Source of the DNA: Streptomyces albireticuli
GTDB taxonomy: Bacteria; Actinomycetota; Actinomycetes; Streptomycetales; Streptomycetaceae
Assembly (NCBI RefSeq): GCF_002192455.1
Contig: NZ_CP021744.1
Location: 868,001 to 932,000, forward strand
Direction: 5' to 3'
Length of the DNA stretch: 64,000 bases
The notes below the pieces were generated by a model. The model made no database searches. It was not told where the DNA came from and saw only the letters and a program-made list of their open reading frames with translations. Below, one piece after another: positions 1 to 9,147 of the stretch; the stretch's first letter is position 1, and each line of letters begins with the position of its first letter. The translations under genes and the position numbers were made by a program.

Positions 1-1889
1 CCGCGCTGCCGCAGCTGGTGCGGCTGGCGGGGGCGAAGTGGTTCCTGACGCAGAAGATCTCCTGGAGCCGGACGAACAAGTTCCCGCACCACACCTTCTG
101 GTGGGAGGGCCTGGACGGCACCCGGGTGTTCACGCACTTCCCGCCGATCGACACCTACAACTCCCAGCTTTCGGGCCAGGAGCTCGCGCACGCGGTCCGC
201 AACTTCCAGGAGAAGGGCGGCGCCACCCGGTCGCTCGCCCCCACCGGATGGGGTGACGGCGGGGGCGGGACGACGCGCGAGATGCTGGCGCGGGCGAAGC
301 GGCTGGCGGATCTGGAGGGTTCGGCGACGGTCGTCTTCGAGAAGCCGTCGGCGTTCTTCGAGAAGGCGCACGCGGAGTACGCGCACGCGCCGGTGTGGGT
401 GGGCGAGCTGTATCTGGAGCTGCACCGGGCGACGCTGACCAGCCAGGCCCGCACCAAGCAGGGCAACCGGCGGGCGGAGCACCTGCTGTACGAGGCGGAG
501 CTGTGGGCGGCCACGGCGGCGGTGCGGACCGGGTTCGCGTATCCGTACGAACGGCTGGACCGGATCTGGAAGACGGTGCTGCTGCACCAGTTCCACGACA
601 TCCTGCCGGGCACGTCCATCGCGTGGGTGCACCGCGAGGCGGCGGCGACGTACGCGCGGGTGGCGGCGGAGCTGGAGGAGATCGTCGGCGACGCGCTGGC
701 GGCGCTGGCGGGCGACGGCACGGGCGGCGGGACGGTGGTCTTCAACGCGGCGCCGCACGGGCGGGGCGGGGCCCCGGCCCACGCCGCGTGCCTCGTGCCG
801 GACGAGGCCGCGCCCCCGGCCACGGCCCGGCCGCGCGAGGGCGGCGGTTTCGTCCTCGACAACGGGCTGCTGCGGGCGGAGGTCGACGGGCGGGGGCTGG
901 TGGTCTCCGTGCTCGACCACGAGGCGGGGCGGGAGACGATCGCGCCCGGGGCGGCGGCCAACCTCCTCCAGCTGCACCAGGACTTCCCGAACATGTGGGA
1001 CGCGTGGGACGTCGACCTGTTCTACCGGAACACGGTGACGGACCTGACGGACGTGGAGACGATGGAGCTCACGGACGAGGGCACCGTGCGCGTGGTCCGG
1101 GCCTTCGGGTCCTCACGCGTCGAGCAGGTGCTCTCGCTCCCCGGCGGCGCGCGGCGGCTGGACATCGAGACGGTGGTCGACTGGCACGAGACGGAGAAGT
1201 TCCTCAAGGCGACCTTCCCGCTCGACCTGCACGCCGACCGTACGGCGGCCGAGACCCAGTTCGGCCACCTCTACCGCCCCACGCACACCAACACCAGCTG
1301 GGAGGCGGCGAAGTTCGAGGCGTGCGCGCACCGGTTCGTGCACCTGGAGGAGCCCGGCTGGGGCGTGGCGGTCGTGAACGACTCCACGTACGGCTACGAC
1401 GTGACGCGCACGGTGCGGGACGCCTCCTCGGGCGCCCCCGGCACCACGACGACGGTCCGCCTCTCCCTCCTGCGCGCGCCGCGCTTCCCCGACCCACGCA
1501 CCGATCAGGGCGTGCACCGCTTCCGCTACGCGCTGGTGCCGCACGCGTCCGTGGGGGACGCGGTGCGCGAGGGGTACCGGATCAACCTTCCGGAGCGGCG
1601 GGTGCCGGGCGGCGCCGCCGTGGCGCCGCTGGTCCGCGTCGACAACGAGGCGATCGTGATCTCGGCGGTCAAGCTGGCCGACGACGGCAGCGGGGACGTG
1701 GTGGTGCGGCTGTACGAGTCGCTGGGCGGCCGGGCCCGGGGAACGCTGAGCGCGGGGTTCGCACCGGGGACGGTATCGGTGTGCGACCTGCTGGAACGGC
1801 CGTCGGAGACGGTCACGGCCGAGGAGAGGCGGGTGCCCCTGTCGCTGCGGCCGTTCGAGATCGTCACGCTGCGGCTGGCCCGCGCCTGA
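1..1889 (+). CDS. Alpha-mannosidase, GH38 family (C-terminal part, cut by window edge)
   Basis: The reading frame is open from base 3, so this is the 3' part of a longer gene; about 628 residues are visible. The first visible block (RLAGAKWFLTQK, then KFPHHTFWWEG and THFPPIDTYNS) is typical of the GH38 catalytic domain, followed by the middle and the large C-terminal beta-sandwich domains. The catalytic aspartate lies upstream of the window. GH38 enzymes trim alpha-linked mannose from glycans; no secretion signal can be judged. It ends before a strong hairpin and is convergent with the esterase gene. Family call is firm; substrate linkage is inferred. Confidence 0.9.
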   Translation, partial: ALPQLVRLAGAKWFLTQKISWSRTNKFPHHTFWWEGLDGTRVFTHFPPIDTYNSQLSGQELAHAVRNFQEKGGATRSLAPTGWGDGGGGTTREMLARAKRLADLEGSATVVFEKPSAFFEKAHAEYAHAPVWVGELYLELHRATLTSQARTKQGNRRAEHLLYEAELWAATAAVRTGFAYPYERLDRIWKTVLLHQFHDILPGTSIAWVHREAAATYARVAAELEEIVGDALAALAGDGTGGGTVVFNAAPHGRGGAPAHAACLVPDEAAPPATARPREGGGFVLDNGLLRAEVDGRGLVVSVLDHEAGRETIAPGAAANLLQLHQDFPNMWDAWDVDLFYRNTVTDLTDVETMELTDEGTVRVVRAFGSSRVEQVLSLPGGARRLDIETVVDWHETEKFLKATFPLDLHADRTAAETQFGHLYRPTHTNTSWEAAKFEACAHRFVHLEEPGWGVAVVNDSTYGYDVTRTVRDASSGAPGTTTTVRLSLLRAPRFPDPRTDQGVHRFRYALVPHASVGDAVREGYRINLPERRVPGGAAVAPLVRVDNEAIVISAVKLADDGSGDVVVRLYESLGGRARGTLSAGFAPGTVSVCDLLERPSETVTAEERRVPLSLRPFEIVTLRLARA

Positions 1890-1907
1890 GCGAGCCGCCC
1901 CGCACGG

Positions 1908-1944
1908 CTGCCGGGCCGCCCCGCTCGACGAGGCGGCCCGGCAG
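1908..1944. terminator. Bidirectional hairpin terminator
   Basis: Perfect 13-bp inverted repeat (CTGCCGGGCCGCC at 1908-1920, its complement at 1932-1944) with an 11-base loop, lying in the 81-bp gap between the convergent mannosidase and esterase genes. There is no U tract, which is usual for high-GC actinomycetes. Confidence 0.75.
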
Positions 1945-1970
1945 GCACACCCGAGCCGGGCGGACCGGGG

Positions 1971-3074
1971 CTACGCCCCCAGCGCCCCCATCAGCATCGG
2001 GAACGACGCCACCAACTCCCGCTCCCAGTACGGCCACGTGTGCACCCCCGCCGACGCGCACACCGTCGCCGGGATCCGCAGCTCCGCGAGCCGTTGCCGC
2101 AGCTCCTGGTTCATGCCGTGGATCGCGCGCTCGATCCCGTCGTCCGTGCCGTGCGTCGCCGGGTCCGTGCAGCGCGACGCGGGCGGCGCCGGGTCGCCCC
2201 ATTTCCAGTCCGGGCCCTTCTTCGTGCCGTCGCCGTAGGAGAGGTACAGCGGCGTGCCGGCGAGCTTCGCGGCCTGGTACAAGGGGCTGTTGCGCTCCCA
2301 GAGGGCCCGCTGGCGCACATCGCCGGGGTCGGTGGTGTCGAAGGGGTATCCGGGCTCGCCCCACACCCGCTGCCAGTCCGTGAGGCACACGAGCCCTCCG
2401 GCCTTGACCGCGTCGGGGCCGTCGAAGCCGCCGTCGGGCGACTTGTGGAGGAGGTTGACGGCGCCGCTGTAGGACGCGGCCGCGCGGAACTCGCCCGGGC
2501 GGGCGGCGGCGAACTTCAGGGCGCCCAGGCCGCCCATGGACAGGCCCGCGACGGCGGCCCGCCGGGCGTCCGCCCCGTACGTCCGCTCCAGCAGCGGCCG
2601 CAGCTCGTCCAGGAGGTAGGTCTCCCACTTGGGGGCGCCGCCGCGGCCGTGGTTCCACCAGTCGCTGTAGGCGCTGCACCCGCTGGTCTCCGGCATGACG
2701 ACGATCGCGTCCCGGCCGGCGACGAGCTCCTCGACATGGGTGTTGGCCGTCCAGTCCTTGTGGTCACCACCGCCGCCGTGCAGCAGCCACAGCGTGGGCC
2801 ACGTGCGCTTGGCGCCCGGTCTCCAGGTCTTGGGCAGCAGCAGCCGCACCCACTTGGTGTGGGTCAGTCCGTCGATCTCGGGGGACCGGACCTCCACGTC
2901 GCGCGTGCGGTCGTCGATCCGCACCTCCCGCACCACCCGGGCGGGGTTCTCCACCGGGGCCTCGGCCCCCGCGGGCGGTGCGCCGGCCGCCGTCAGCAGC
3001 AGTGCGAGCACGGCGAGGGCCCAGCCGGCCCGCGCCCTGCCCCCGTTCCTTCTTCGCGAAGCCTCGTGCACCAT
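1971..3074 (-). CDS. Secreted esterase, alpha/beta-hydrolase (esterase D / antigen 85-like) family
   Basis: 367 residues. The N-terminus has arginines then a hydrophobic stretch ending ...APPAGAEA, a Sec or Tat signal peptide, so the enzyme is exported. A nucleophile elbow GLSMGG places the serine near residue 179; LLHGGGGDHKDW near residue 98 is the oxyanion region and the histidine in GVHTWPYW (about residue 345) completes a likely triad. I start at the ATG at 3074, which has GAAGGG seven bases before it, rather than at an ATG 33 bases upstream. Divergent from the DUF1697 gene across 47 bp. Substrate unknown: the family includes acyl esterases and mycolyltransferase-like proteins. Confidence 0.85.
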   Translation of the reverse strand: MVHEASRRRNGGRARAGWALAVLALLLTAAGAPPAGAEAPVENPARVVREVRIDDRTRDVEVRSPEIDGLTHTKWVRLLLPKTWRPGAKRTWPTLWLLHGGGGDHKDWTANTHVEELVAGRDAIVVMPETSGCSAYSDWWNHGRGGAPKWETYLLDELRPLLERTYGADARRAAVAGLSMGGLGALKFAAARPGEFRAAASYSGAVNLLHKSPDGGFDGPDAVKAGGLVCLTDWQRVWGEPGYPFDTTDPGDVRQRALWERNSPLYQAAKLAGTPLYLSYGDGTKKGPDWKWGDPAPPASRCTDPATHGTDDGIERAIHGMNQELRQRLAELRIPATVCASAGVHTWPYWERELVASFPMLMGALGA

Positions 3075-3121
3075 GCGATCGCCCTTCACATCGGTGATGG
3101 CGGGCATATTACGGTGACGGA

Positions 3122-3661
3122 GTGACGACCTATGTGGCGCTGTTGCGCGGTATCAACGTCGGCGGCAAGCAGCGCGTGCCCATGCAGACCCTGCGCGCGC
3201 TGCTGACCGGGCTGGGCTGCGGATCCGTGCGGACGCACCTCAACAGCGGCAACGCCGTGTTCACCCACCCGGACGCCGACGAGGAGGGCCTGGCCGCCGG
3301 TCTGGAGCGGGCGATCTCCCAGGAGCTCGGGCTGACCGTGAGCTGTCTGGTCCGCACCGAGGGTGAACTGCGCCGGGTGGTTGACGGTAATCCGTTCGCC
3401 GGACAGGAGGTCGACCCGTCGCGCTTCCTGGTGACGTTCCTCTCCGGCCCGGTCGACCCGGCCGCCGTCGCGGACCTCGACCCGGCGGAGTTCGCGCCCG
3501 AGGAGTTCGCCCTGGGGGAGCGCGTCCTCTATCTGCACTGCGCCCTGGGCATCCGGGACTCCCGGCTGGCGAAGAAGCTGACGGAGCGGCGCCTGGGGGT
3601 CGTGGGCACCGCGCGCAACTGGAACACCGTCACCAAGCTGGCCGCGATGGCCCGGGACTGA
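3122..3661 (+). CDS. DUF1697 domain protein
   Basis: 179 residues beginning at a GTG codon (GTG ACG ACC). The opening YVALLRGINVGGK and the later LNSGNAVF are the hallmark of DUF1697, a widespread small cytoplasmic family without an established function. The closing block with RNWNTVTKLAAMA is also typical. Full family length. It stands alone, divergent from the esterase, with a CATATTAC stretch just upstream that could supply a -10 element. Function not assigned. Confidence 0.85.
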   Translation: MTTYVALLRGINVGGKQRVPMQTLRALLTGLGCGSVRTHLNSGNAVFTHPDADEEGLAAGLERAISQELGLTVSCLVRTEGELRRVVDGNPFAGQEVDPSRFLVTFLSGPVDPAAVADLDPAEFAPEEFALGERVLYLHCALGIRDSRLAKKLTERRLGVVGTARNWNTVTKLAAMARD

Positions 3662-3691
3662 CCGCCCGGCCAGCCGTGCGGGACCTCCGCT

Positions 3692-3697
3692 TAGCAT
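3692..3697 (+). promoter_or_regulatory. Putative leaderless -10 box for the hydrolase-ABC gene
   Basis: TAGCAT lies exactly six bases before the ATG at 3704 and no Shine-Dalgarno sequence is present. This TANNNT-N6-start layout is characteristic of leaderless actinobacterial transcripts and recurs elsewhere in this window. Confidence 0.5.
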
Positions 3698-3703
3698 GCG
3701 GAC

Positions 3704-6418
3704 ATGAAACTCCGTCTCCCCCGCCGGCGCCGCGGGCGGCTGGTCGCCGCCCTGGCCGCCGGCGCCGTCCTCGCCGGGGCCGGCACCTGGACCGCGGCAT
3801 CGGCCTCCGGCGGTGGTGCGCCCGTGCACCGCGAGGACCGGTTCCTGACGATGCCCGAGGAACCGGGCGGCAAGGGCACGGTGCGGATCGACACGTCCTT
3901 CTACACCGCCGGCGGCCCGGACCGCAGGCCCGCCGTCCTGCTGGCGCACGGCTTCGGCGGCAGCAAGGACGACCTGCGTCAGCAGGCCGAGGACCTGGCG
4001 CGCGACGGCTACGCCGTGCTGACCTGGTCCGCGCGCGGCTTCGGGCGCTCCACCGGCCGGATCGGGCTCAACGACCCCGACCGCGAGGTCGCCGACGCCC
4101 GCCGGCTGATCGACTGGCTGGCCGCCCGCCCCGAGGTCCGCCTCGACAAGGCCGGCGACCCCAGGGTGGGCATCGCGGGCGGCTCGTACGGCGGCGCGGT
4201 CGCCCTGCTGGCCGCGGGACACGACAAGCGCGTGGACGCCATAGCCCCGCAGATCACCTACTGGAACCTCGCCGACTCCCTCTTCCCGTCCGGCGTCTTC
4301 AAGAGCCTGTGGTCGGGCGTCTTCTTCACCACCGGGTCGGGCGGCGTCCCGGCCGGACCCCTCGGCGGGGGCAAGGCCGCGGCCCCGCCCCCGCCCGGGA
4401 AGCCGGGCTGCGGCCGGTTCGAGACGACGCTGTGCGCGATGTACGAGCGGGTGGCCGTCGCCGGGGCCCCGGACGCCGCGGCGCGCGAGCTGCTGGAGCG
4501 GCGCAGCCCCTCGGCCGTCGCCGCCGGCATCAAGGTGCCCACGCTCCTGGTCCAGGGGCAGGCCGACTCGCTCTTCCCGCTCGACCAGTCCGACGCCGCC
4601 GCCCGCGCGATCGGCCGGAACGGCGCGCCCGTCTCCGTCGACTGGATCGCGGGCGGCCACGACGGCGGCACCGACACCGAGGCCGGCCGCGTCGAGGGCC
4701 GCGTGAAGGCGTGGTTCGACCGCTATCTGAAGGACGACGAGGGCGTGGACACGGGCCCCGCCTTCCGCGTCAGCCGGACCGGCGGCATCGACACCACTGA
4801 CGGCAAGGCCCGGCTGCGCGGCGCGAGCGGGGACACCTACCCGGGGCTGCGCGGCGACACCCGGACGGTCGGTCTGACCGGCCGCCCGCAGACGTTCGGC
4901 AACCCGGCGGGCGCCACACCGCCCGCGATCTCGGCGGTGCCCGGCCTGGGCGGGGTCGCCCAGCTGTCGGGGCTGGGGGTCGGCGTCTCGCTGGACTTCC
5001 CCGGTCAGCACGCCCGCTTCGACTCCGCCCGGCTCACCGAGGGCGTCCGGGTGACCGGATCCCCGACCGTGAAGGTCAAGGTCGCCTCCGGCAGCGGGGA
5101 CGCCGTCCTCTTCGCCAAGGTCTACGACGTCGGCCCGAACGGTCAGCAGGTGCTGCCCGGACAGCTGGTCGCCCCGGTCCGCGTCGAGGGCGCCCGCGAC
5201 GGCAGGACGGTCGAGCTGCGGCTCCCCGCCGTCGACCACGTCTTCGAGTCCGGGCACCGGATGCGGCTCGTGCTCTCCGCCACCGACCTCGGCTACGCCT
5301 CACCGGTCAGGCCGGCCACGTACACCGTCGCGCTCGCCGGTGACGGCCTGAGCGTGCCGACCGCGCCCGGCGTGCGCACCGCCTCGGCCGCGCTGCCCTG
5401 GTGGACGTGGGGGCTGCCGCTCGGCGGCGCGGCCGTCGCGGCGGCCGTGCTGCTGACCGGCCGCCGGCGCACCACCGCCGCCGCGCCCGATCCGGCGCTC
5501 GCCGAGGTGCCGTTGCAGATCACCGGCCTGAGCAAGCGGTATGCCAGGTCCGCCGACCGGTACGCGGTGCGGGAGCTGTCGTTCCGGGTGGAGCGCGGCC
5601 AGGTGCTGGGCCTGCTCGGCCCGAACGGCGCGGGCAAGACGACCACTCTGCGCATGCTCATGGGCCTCATCCGCCCCGACGGTGGTGAGGTGCGGGTCTT
5701 CGGGCACGCGATCCGGCCCGGCGCCCCGGTGCTGTCGCGGGTCGGGGCGTTCGTGGAGGGCGCGGGCTTCCTGCCGCACCTGTCCGGGCGGGCCAACCTC
5801 GACCTGTACTGGCAGGCGACCGGCCGCCCGGCCGAGGACGCGCACATCGAGGAGGCCCTGGAGATCGCGGGGCTCGGCTCCGCCCTGGAGCGGGCCGTAC
5901 GGACGTACTCCCAGGGCATGCGGCAGCGGCTGGCGATCGCGCAGGCGATGCTGGGCCTGCCGGACCTGCTGATCCTCGACGAGCCGACCAACGGGCTCGA
6001 CCCGCCGCAGATCCGCGAGATGCGCGAGGTGATGATCCGTTACGCGGCGGCCGGCCGCACCGTCATCGTCTCCAGCCATCTCCTCTCCGAGGTCGAGCAG
6101 TCCTGCACGCACCTGGTGGTGATGGACCGCGGCCGGCTGGTGACGGCCGGGCCCGTCGCGGACATCGTCGGCTCCGGCGACACCCTGCTGGTCGGCGTGG
6201 AGGGCGAGCTGCCGGAGCCGGTGGTGGAGAAGGTGGCGGCGCTGCCCGGTGTCGCCTCCGCCGTCCGCGGCGAGGACGGGCTGCTGGTGCGGCTCGACGG
6301 CATGAGCGCCGCCACGCTGCTGGTGGAGCTGGTCCGGCTGGAGGTCCCGGTGGCGCGCGTGGGTCCGCACCGCCGTCTCGAGGACGCGTTCCTGACCCTG
6401 ATCGGAGGCCCGTCATGA
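3704..6418 (+). CDS. Fusion: secreted alpha/beta hydrolase (X-Pro peptidase-like) + membrane helix + ABC ATPase
   Basis: 904 residues in one frame. Residues 1-35 form an Arg-rich signal sequence. About 65-370 is an alpha/beta hydrolase with GGSYGG (serine near 161), an acid in GQADSLFP and a histidine in GGHDGG; about 410-555 is the jelly-roll domain seen at the C-terminus of CocE/X-Pro dipeptidyl peptidases. A single helix (about 565-587, LPWWTWGLPLGG...) is followed by a complete ABC ATPase: Walker A GPNGAGKT near 640, signature YSQGMRQRLAIAQA, Walker B LLILDEPTNGLDP. With an exported N-terminus, one helix puts the hydrolase outside and the ATPase in the cytoplasm, so the topology is self-consistent. 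It overlaps the permease gene by four bases. Substrate unknown. Confidence 0.9.
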   Translation: MKLRLPRRRRGRLVAALAAGAVLAGAGTWTAASASGGGAPVHREDRFLTMPEEPGGKGTVRIDTSFYTAGGPDRRPAVLLAHGFGGSKDDLRQQAEDLARDGYAVLTWSARGFGRSTGRIGLNDPDREVADARRLIDWLAARPEVRLDKAGDPRVGIAGGSYGGAVALLAAGHDKRVDAIAPQITYWNLADSLFPSGVFKSLWSGVFFTTGSGGVPAGPLGGGKAAAPPPPGKPGCGRFETTLCAMYERVAVAGAPDAAARELLERRSPSAVAAGIKVPTLLVQGQADSLFPLDQSDAAARAIGRNGAPVSVDWIAGGHDGGTDTEAGRVEGRVKAWFDRYLKDDEGVDTGPAFRVSRTGGIDTTDGKARLRGASGDTYPGLRGDTRTVGLTGRPQTFGNPAGATPPAISAVPGLGGVAQLSGLGVGVSLDFPGQHARFDSARLTEGVRVTGSPTVKVKVASGSGDAVLFAKVYDVGPNGQQVLPGQLVAPVRVEGARDGRTVELRLPAVDHVFESGHRMRLVLSATDLGYASPVRPATYTVALAGDGLSVPTAPGVRTASAALPWWTWGLPLGGAAVAAAVLLTGRRRTTAAAPDPALAEVPLQITGLSKRYARSADRYAVRELSFRVERGQVLGLLGPNGAGKTTTLRMLMGLIRPDGGEVRVFGHAIRPGAPVLSRVGAFVEGAGFLPHLSGRANLDLYWQATGRPAEDAHIEEALEIAGLGSALERAVRTYSQGMRQRLAIAQAMLGLPDLLILDEPTNGLDPPQIREMREVMIRYAAAGRTVIVSSHLLSEVEQSCTHLVVMDRGRLVTAGPVADIVGSGDTLLVGVEGELPEPVVEKVAALPGVASAVRGEDGLLVRLDGMSAATLLVELVRLEVPVARVGPHRRLEDAFLTLIGGPS

Positions 6419-7290
6419 GCTCGGTGACGCAGGCGGGACAGGCCGCGCCGGAGTCCGCCCCCGGCTACCGCGCCCGGCACACGCTGCCGCTGCGTGTGGA
6501 GGCGATGCGGCAGCTGCGGCGCCGCCGCACCCTCGTGGTCGGAGCGGTGCTCGCGGTGCTGCCGTTCGTGCTGATCGCGGCCTTCGCGATCGGCGGGGAG
6601 CGCGGTGGCCGGGACAACAGGGTCACCCTGATCGACACGGCGACGGCCTCGGGCGCGAACTTCGCGGCCACGTGCCTGTTCGTCTCGGCGGGCTTCCTGC
6701 TGGTGGTGCCGGTGGCGCTGTTCTGCGGTGACACGGTGGCGTCGGAGGCGGGCTGGTCGTCGCTGCGCTACCTGCTGGCGGCGCCCGTGCCGCGCGCCCG
6801 CCTGCTGGCGAGCAAGCTGACCGTGGCGCTGGCGTTCAGCGCCGCCGCGATGGTGCTGCTGCCCGTGGTCGCCCTGGCGGCGGGCACGGCCGCGTACGGG
6901 TGGGGGCCGCTCCAGATCCCCACCGGCGGGGCGCTGCCGGCCGGCACGGCCACCGCGCGGCTCGCGATCGTCGTCGGGTACGTCTTCGTCGGCCAGCTGG
7001 TGACGGCCGGTCTGGCGTTCTGGCTCTCGACGGTCACGGACGCCCCGCTGGGCGCGGTCGGCGGCGCGGTGGGCCTGACCATCGTGGGCAACGTCCTGGA
7101 CGCGGTCACGGCCCTCGGCGACTGGCGCGACCTGCTGCCCGCGCACTGGCAGTACGCGTGGGCGGACGCGCTCCAGCCGCATCTGGAATGGGGCGGGATG
7201 ATCAAGGGCGTGGCGGTGTCGGCGGGTTACGCGCTGGTGCTGTTCGCGCTGGCGTTCCGGCACTTCCGGAACAAGGACATCGTGTCCTGA
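6415..7290 (+). CDS. ABC-2 type transporter permease
   Basis: 291 residues. Six hydrophobic stretches can be seen (for example LVVGAVLAVLPFVLIAAFAI near 40 and LAIVVGYVFVGQLVTAGLAF near 185) as in ABC-2 permeases. Its ATG overlaps the stop of the hydrolase-ATPase gene (ATGA), so it is the obvious membrane partner of that ATPase; the complete transporter would be a dimer of the two. VARSEAGWSS-like motif after the second helix (DTVASEAGWSSLRYL) is typical of the subfamily. Direction of transport is probably export by family precedent; the cargo is not evident. Confidence 0.88.
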   Translation: MSSVTQAGQAAPESAPGYRARHTLPLRVEAMRQLRRRRTLVVGAVLAVLPFVLIAAFAIGGERGGRDNRVTLIDTATASGANFAATCLFVSAGFLLVVPVALFCGDTVASEAGWSSLRYLLAAPVPRARLLASKLTVALAFSAAAMVLLPVVALAAGTAAYGWGPLQIPTGGALPAGTATARLAIVVGYVFVGQLVTAGLAFWLSTVTDAPLGAVGGAVGLTIVGNVLDAVTALGDWRDLLPAHWQYAWADALQPHLEWGGMIKGVAVSAGYALVLFALAFRHFRNKDIVS

Positions 7291-7307
7291 CCGGCGCTCT
7301 CCGCCGC

Positions 7308-7341
7308 ACGGGCCCCTCCGGCCACCGCCGGAGGGGCCCGT
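7308..7341. terminator. Bidirectional hairpin terminator
   Basis: Perfect 14-bp inverted repeat (ACGGGCCCCTCCGG at 7308-7321, complement at 7328-7341) with a 6-base loop, in the 58-bp gap between the convergent permease and ipdC genes. Confidence 0.8.
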
Positions 7342-7348
7342 CCGCGTC

Positions 7349-8398
7349 TCAGGACGGTTCCGGCAGGCCCGCCAGCGCCGCGCGTGCCTCGGCCATGACG
7401 CGCCCGACCAGCTCGGCGCACGACGGCAGGTCGTCGATGAGGCCGACGACCTGCCCCGAGGCCATCACCCCGGCGTCCGTACGGCCGTCCACCATGGCCG
7501 CCTTCAGGAGCATCGGCGTGTTCGCGGCCAGGAGGACCTGGCTCCAGGTGAGGCCCTTGCCCCGGCGGAGCGCCAGCCCGTCCCGCACCAGGCGGCCCGG
7601 GCCCAGGCCGGCCAGCCGGCCGAACGCCGCCGCGTGCCGCAGCGCCCGTACGAGCGTGGCGGCGCGGCCCGAGCGTTCGAGCGCGGTGACGAACGGGGTC
7701 CGCAGCACGCGGTGCGGGAGGCCGTCGACTTTCGTCGTCACGGTGACGTCCTCGACCGCCGCCGCGAGGTAGGCGGCCTTCACGGCCGCCGGGACCGTGC
7801 TCTCGGCCGTCAGCAGGAAGCGGGTGCCCATCGCCACCCCGGCGGCGCCGTACGCGAGCGCCGCGACCAGTCCGCGCCCGTCGTGGAAGCCGCCCGCGGC
7901 GACGACCGGGACGCCGACCGCGTCCACCACCTGCGGCAGCAGCACCGACGTGGCCACCCGGCCCGTGTGGCCACCGCCCTCGGCGCCCTGGACCAGCACC
8001 GCGTCCGCGCCCCACGCCACGACCTTCTCGGCGTGCCGCCGGGCGCCCACGGACGGGACGACGACGATCCCGGCGTCCTTCAGCCGGGAGATCAGGTCGC
8101 GGGAGGGCGCGAGGGCGAACGAGGCGACCGCGACCCGCTCCTCCACCAGGACGGCCACCCGCTCGGCCGCGTCCCCCGCGTCCGCGCGCAGGTTCACCCC
8201 GAACGGCCGGTCCGTGCGCGACCGCACCTCCCGGACCGCCGACCGCAGCCGTCCGGGCGTCATGGTGGCGGAGCCCAGGATGCCGAGCGCGCCCGCGTTC
8301 GCCACCGCCGAGACCAGGCGGGGCCCGGCCACCCAGCCCATGCCGGTCTGCACGATCGGGTACCGGACGCCGACGAGGTCGGTGAGGGCCGTCCTCAC
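7349..8398 (-). CDS. ipdC: IpdC-like flavin oxidoreductase (nitronate monooxygenase family)
   Basis: 349 residues from a GTG that overlaps the ipdB stop (GTGA). The fold is that of FMN-dependent NMO/2-nitropropane dioxygenase enzymes: QTGMGWVAGPRLVSAVAN at the N-terminus and the FMN-phosphate region VQGAEGGGHTG near 190, then GVPVVAAGG. In mycobacterial HIP (steroid C/D-ring) catabolism IpdC follows IpdA and IpdB in the same order and acts on 5-hydroxy-HIC-CoA before ring opening. The symbol rests on gene order and family, since general NMOs share the motifs. Last gene of the echA20-ipdA-ipdB-ipdC operon, followed by a terminator. Confidence 0.83.
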   Translation of the reverse strand: MRTALTDLVGVRYPIVQTGMGWVAGPRLVSAVANAGALGILGSATMTPGRLRSAVREVRSRTDRPFGVNLRADAGDAAERVAVLVEERVAVASFALAPSRDLISRLKDAGIVVVPSVGARRHAEKVVAWGADAVLVQGAEGGGHTGRVATSVLLPQVVDAVGVPVVAAGGFHDGRGLVAALAYGAAGVAMGTRFLLTAESTVPAAVKAAYLAAAVEDVTVTTKVDGLPHRVLRTPFVTALERSGRAATLVRALRHAAAFGRLAGLGPGRLVRDGLALRRGKGLTWSQVLLAANTPMLLKAAMVDGRTDAGVMASGQVVGLIDDLPSCAELVGRVMAEARAALAGLPEPS

Positions 8399-9147
8399 GC
8401 CCGTACCTCCCGCTCGCGCAGGGCGTCCGGGTCGAGGACGTCCCGGATCAGCCGCAGCTCCTCGGCGTTCGGGGCGCGGGTGCGCGGCACACCGGCGGGG
8501 ACGTCGAGCGGGAAGCCCGTCGCCGCGCACAATTCCTCGGCGGTCACGCCCGGGTGCAGGGACCGGACCCGCATCGTGCGGTCCGGCGTCGCGAAGTCGA
8601 GGACGGCCAGGTCGGTGACGACGCGCGGGATGCGGTGGAAGCGGGTGGCGGGCGGTCCGGCGGCCGCCGCGCGGTCGTGGCCGACGCCGCACACCATGTC
8701 GACCCGCTCGACCAGCACCCGGGGCGAGTGGCGGGGGATCCAGTAGCTCGTGGGGTGGTTGACGGTGTTGCCGGGCGCCCCTCGCACGCCGAGGAGCTGC
8801 CGCGCCGGCCGTGCCGCGGCGCCGATGCGGGAGATGTTCTGGTTGCCGTGCCGGTCGAGCTGGCTCGCGCCCATCATCACGTGCCGCCGGCCGCCGCTGA
8901 CCATCGCGAGGTGGCGGCGGAAGGGCAGCCACCCCTCGACGACGGCCGCCTTCGCGCCCAGTGCGGGGGTGTCGGCGATCAGCAGCGCCTCGCCGTCCGT
9001 CAGCAGCAGGTCCGGCGAGAACGTCAGCCGGGCCAGCCGCGCGCCGATCGTCGGCAGGACGCCGATCGGGCTCGCCAGGATCTCCCCGTCGCCGCGCCAC
9101 GCCTCCGCGCAGGCCACCGCGCACACCTCGGCCCGGGTCGCGCTCAC
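8395..9147 (-). CDS. ipdB: IpdB, beta subunit of the COCHEA-CoA ring hydrolase
   Basis: 250 residues, the same length as the mycobacterial protein. Starts at GTG, overlapping the ipdA stop by four bases, so the two subunits are translationally coupled. It has the class I CoA-transferase beta-subunit fold: SPIGVLPTIGARLARLTFSPDLLLTDGEA near the start, then VMMGASQLDRHGNQNIS. Established role in actinobacteria: with IpdA it hydrolyses the last remaining steroid ring (ring C) of COCHEA-CoA, despite looking like a CoA transferase. Cytoplasmic. Position between ipdA and ipdC supports the call. Confidence 0.88.
   Translation of the reverse strand: MSATRAEVCAVACAEAWRGDGEILASPIGVLPTIGARLARLTFSPDLLLTDGEALLIADTPALGAKAAVVEGWLPFRRHLAMVSGGRRHVMMGASQLDRHGNQNISRIGAAARPARQLLGVRGAPGNTVNHPTSYWIPRHSPRVLVERVDMVCGVGHDRAAAAGPPATRFHRIPRVVTDLAVLDFATPDRTMRVRSLHPGVTAEELCAATGFPLDVPAGVPRTRAPNAEELRLIRDVLDPDALREREVRA

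Noticed and set aside
3086..5257. Long minus-strand open frame (over 700 codons) opposite the esterase, DUF1697 and hydrolase genes
   Set aside because: Composition is Gly/Arg/Ala/Val without domains; it mirrors third-position G+C of the real genes on the other strand.
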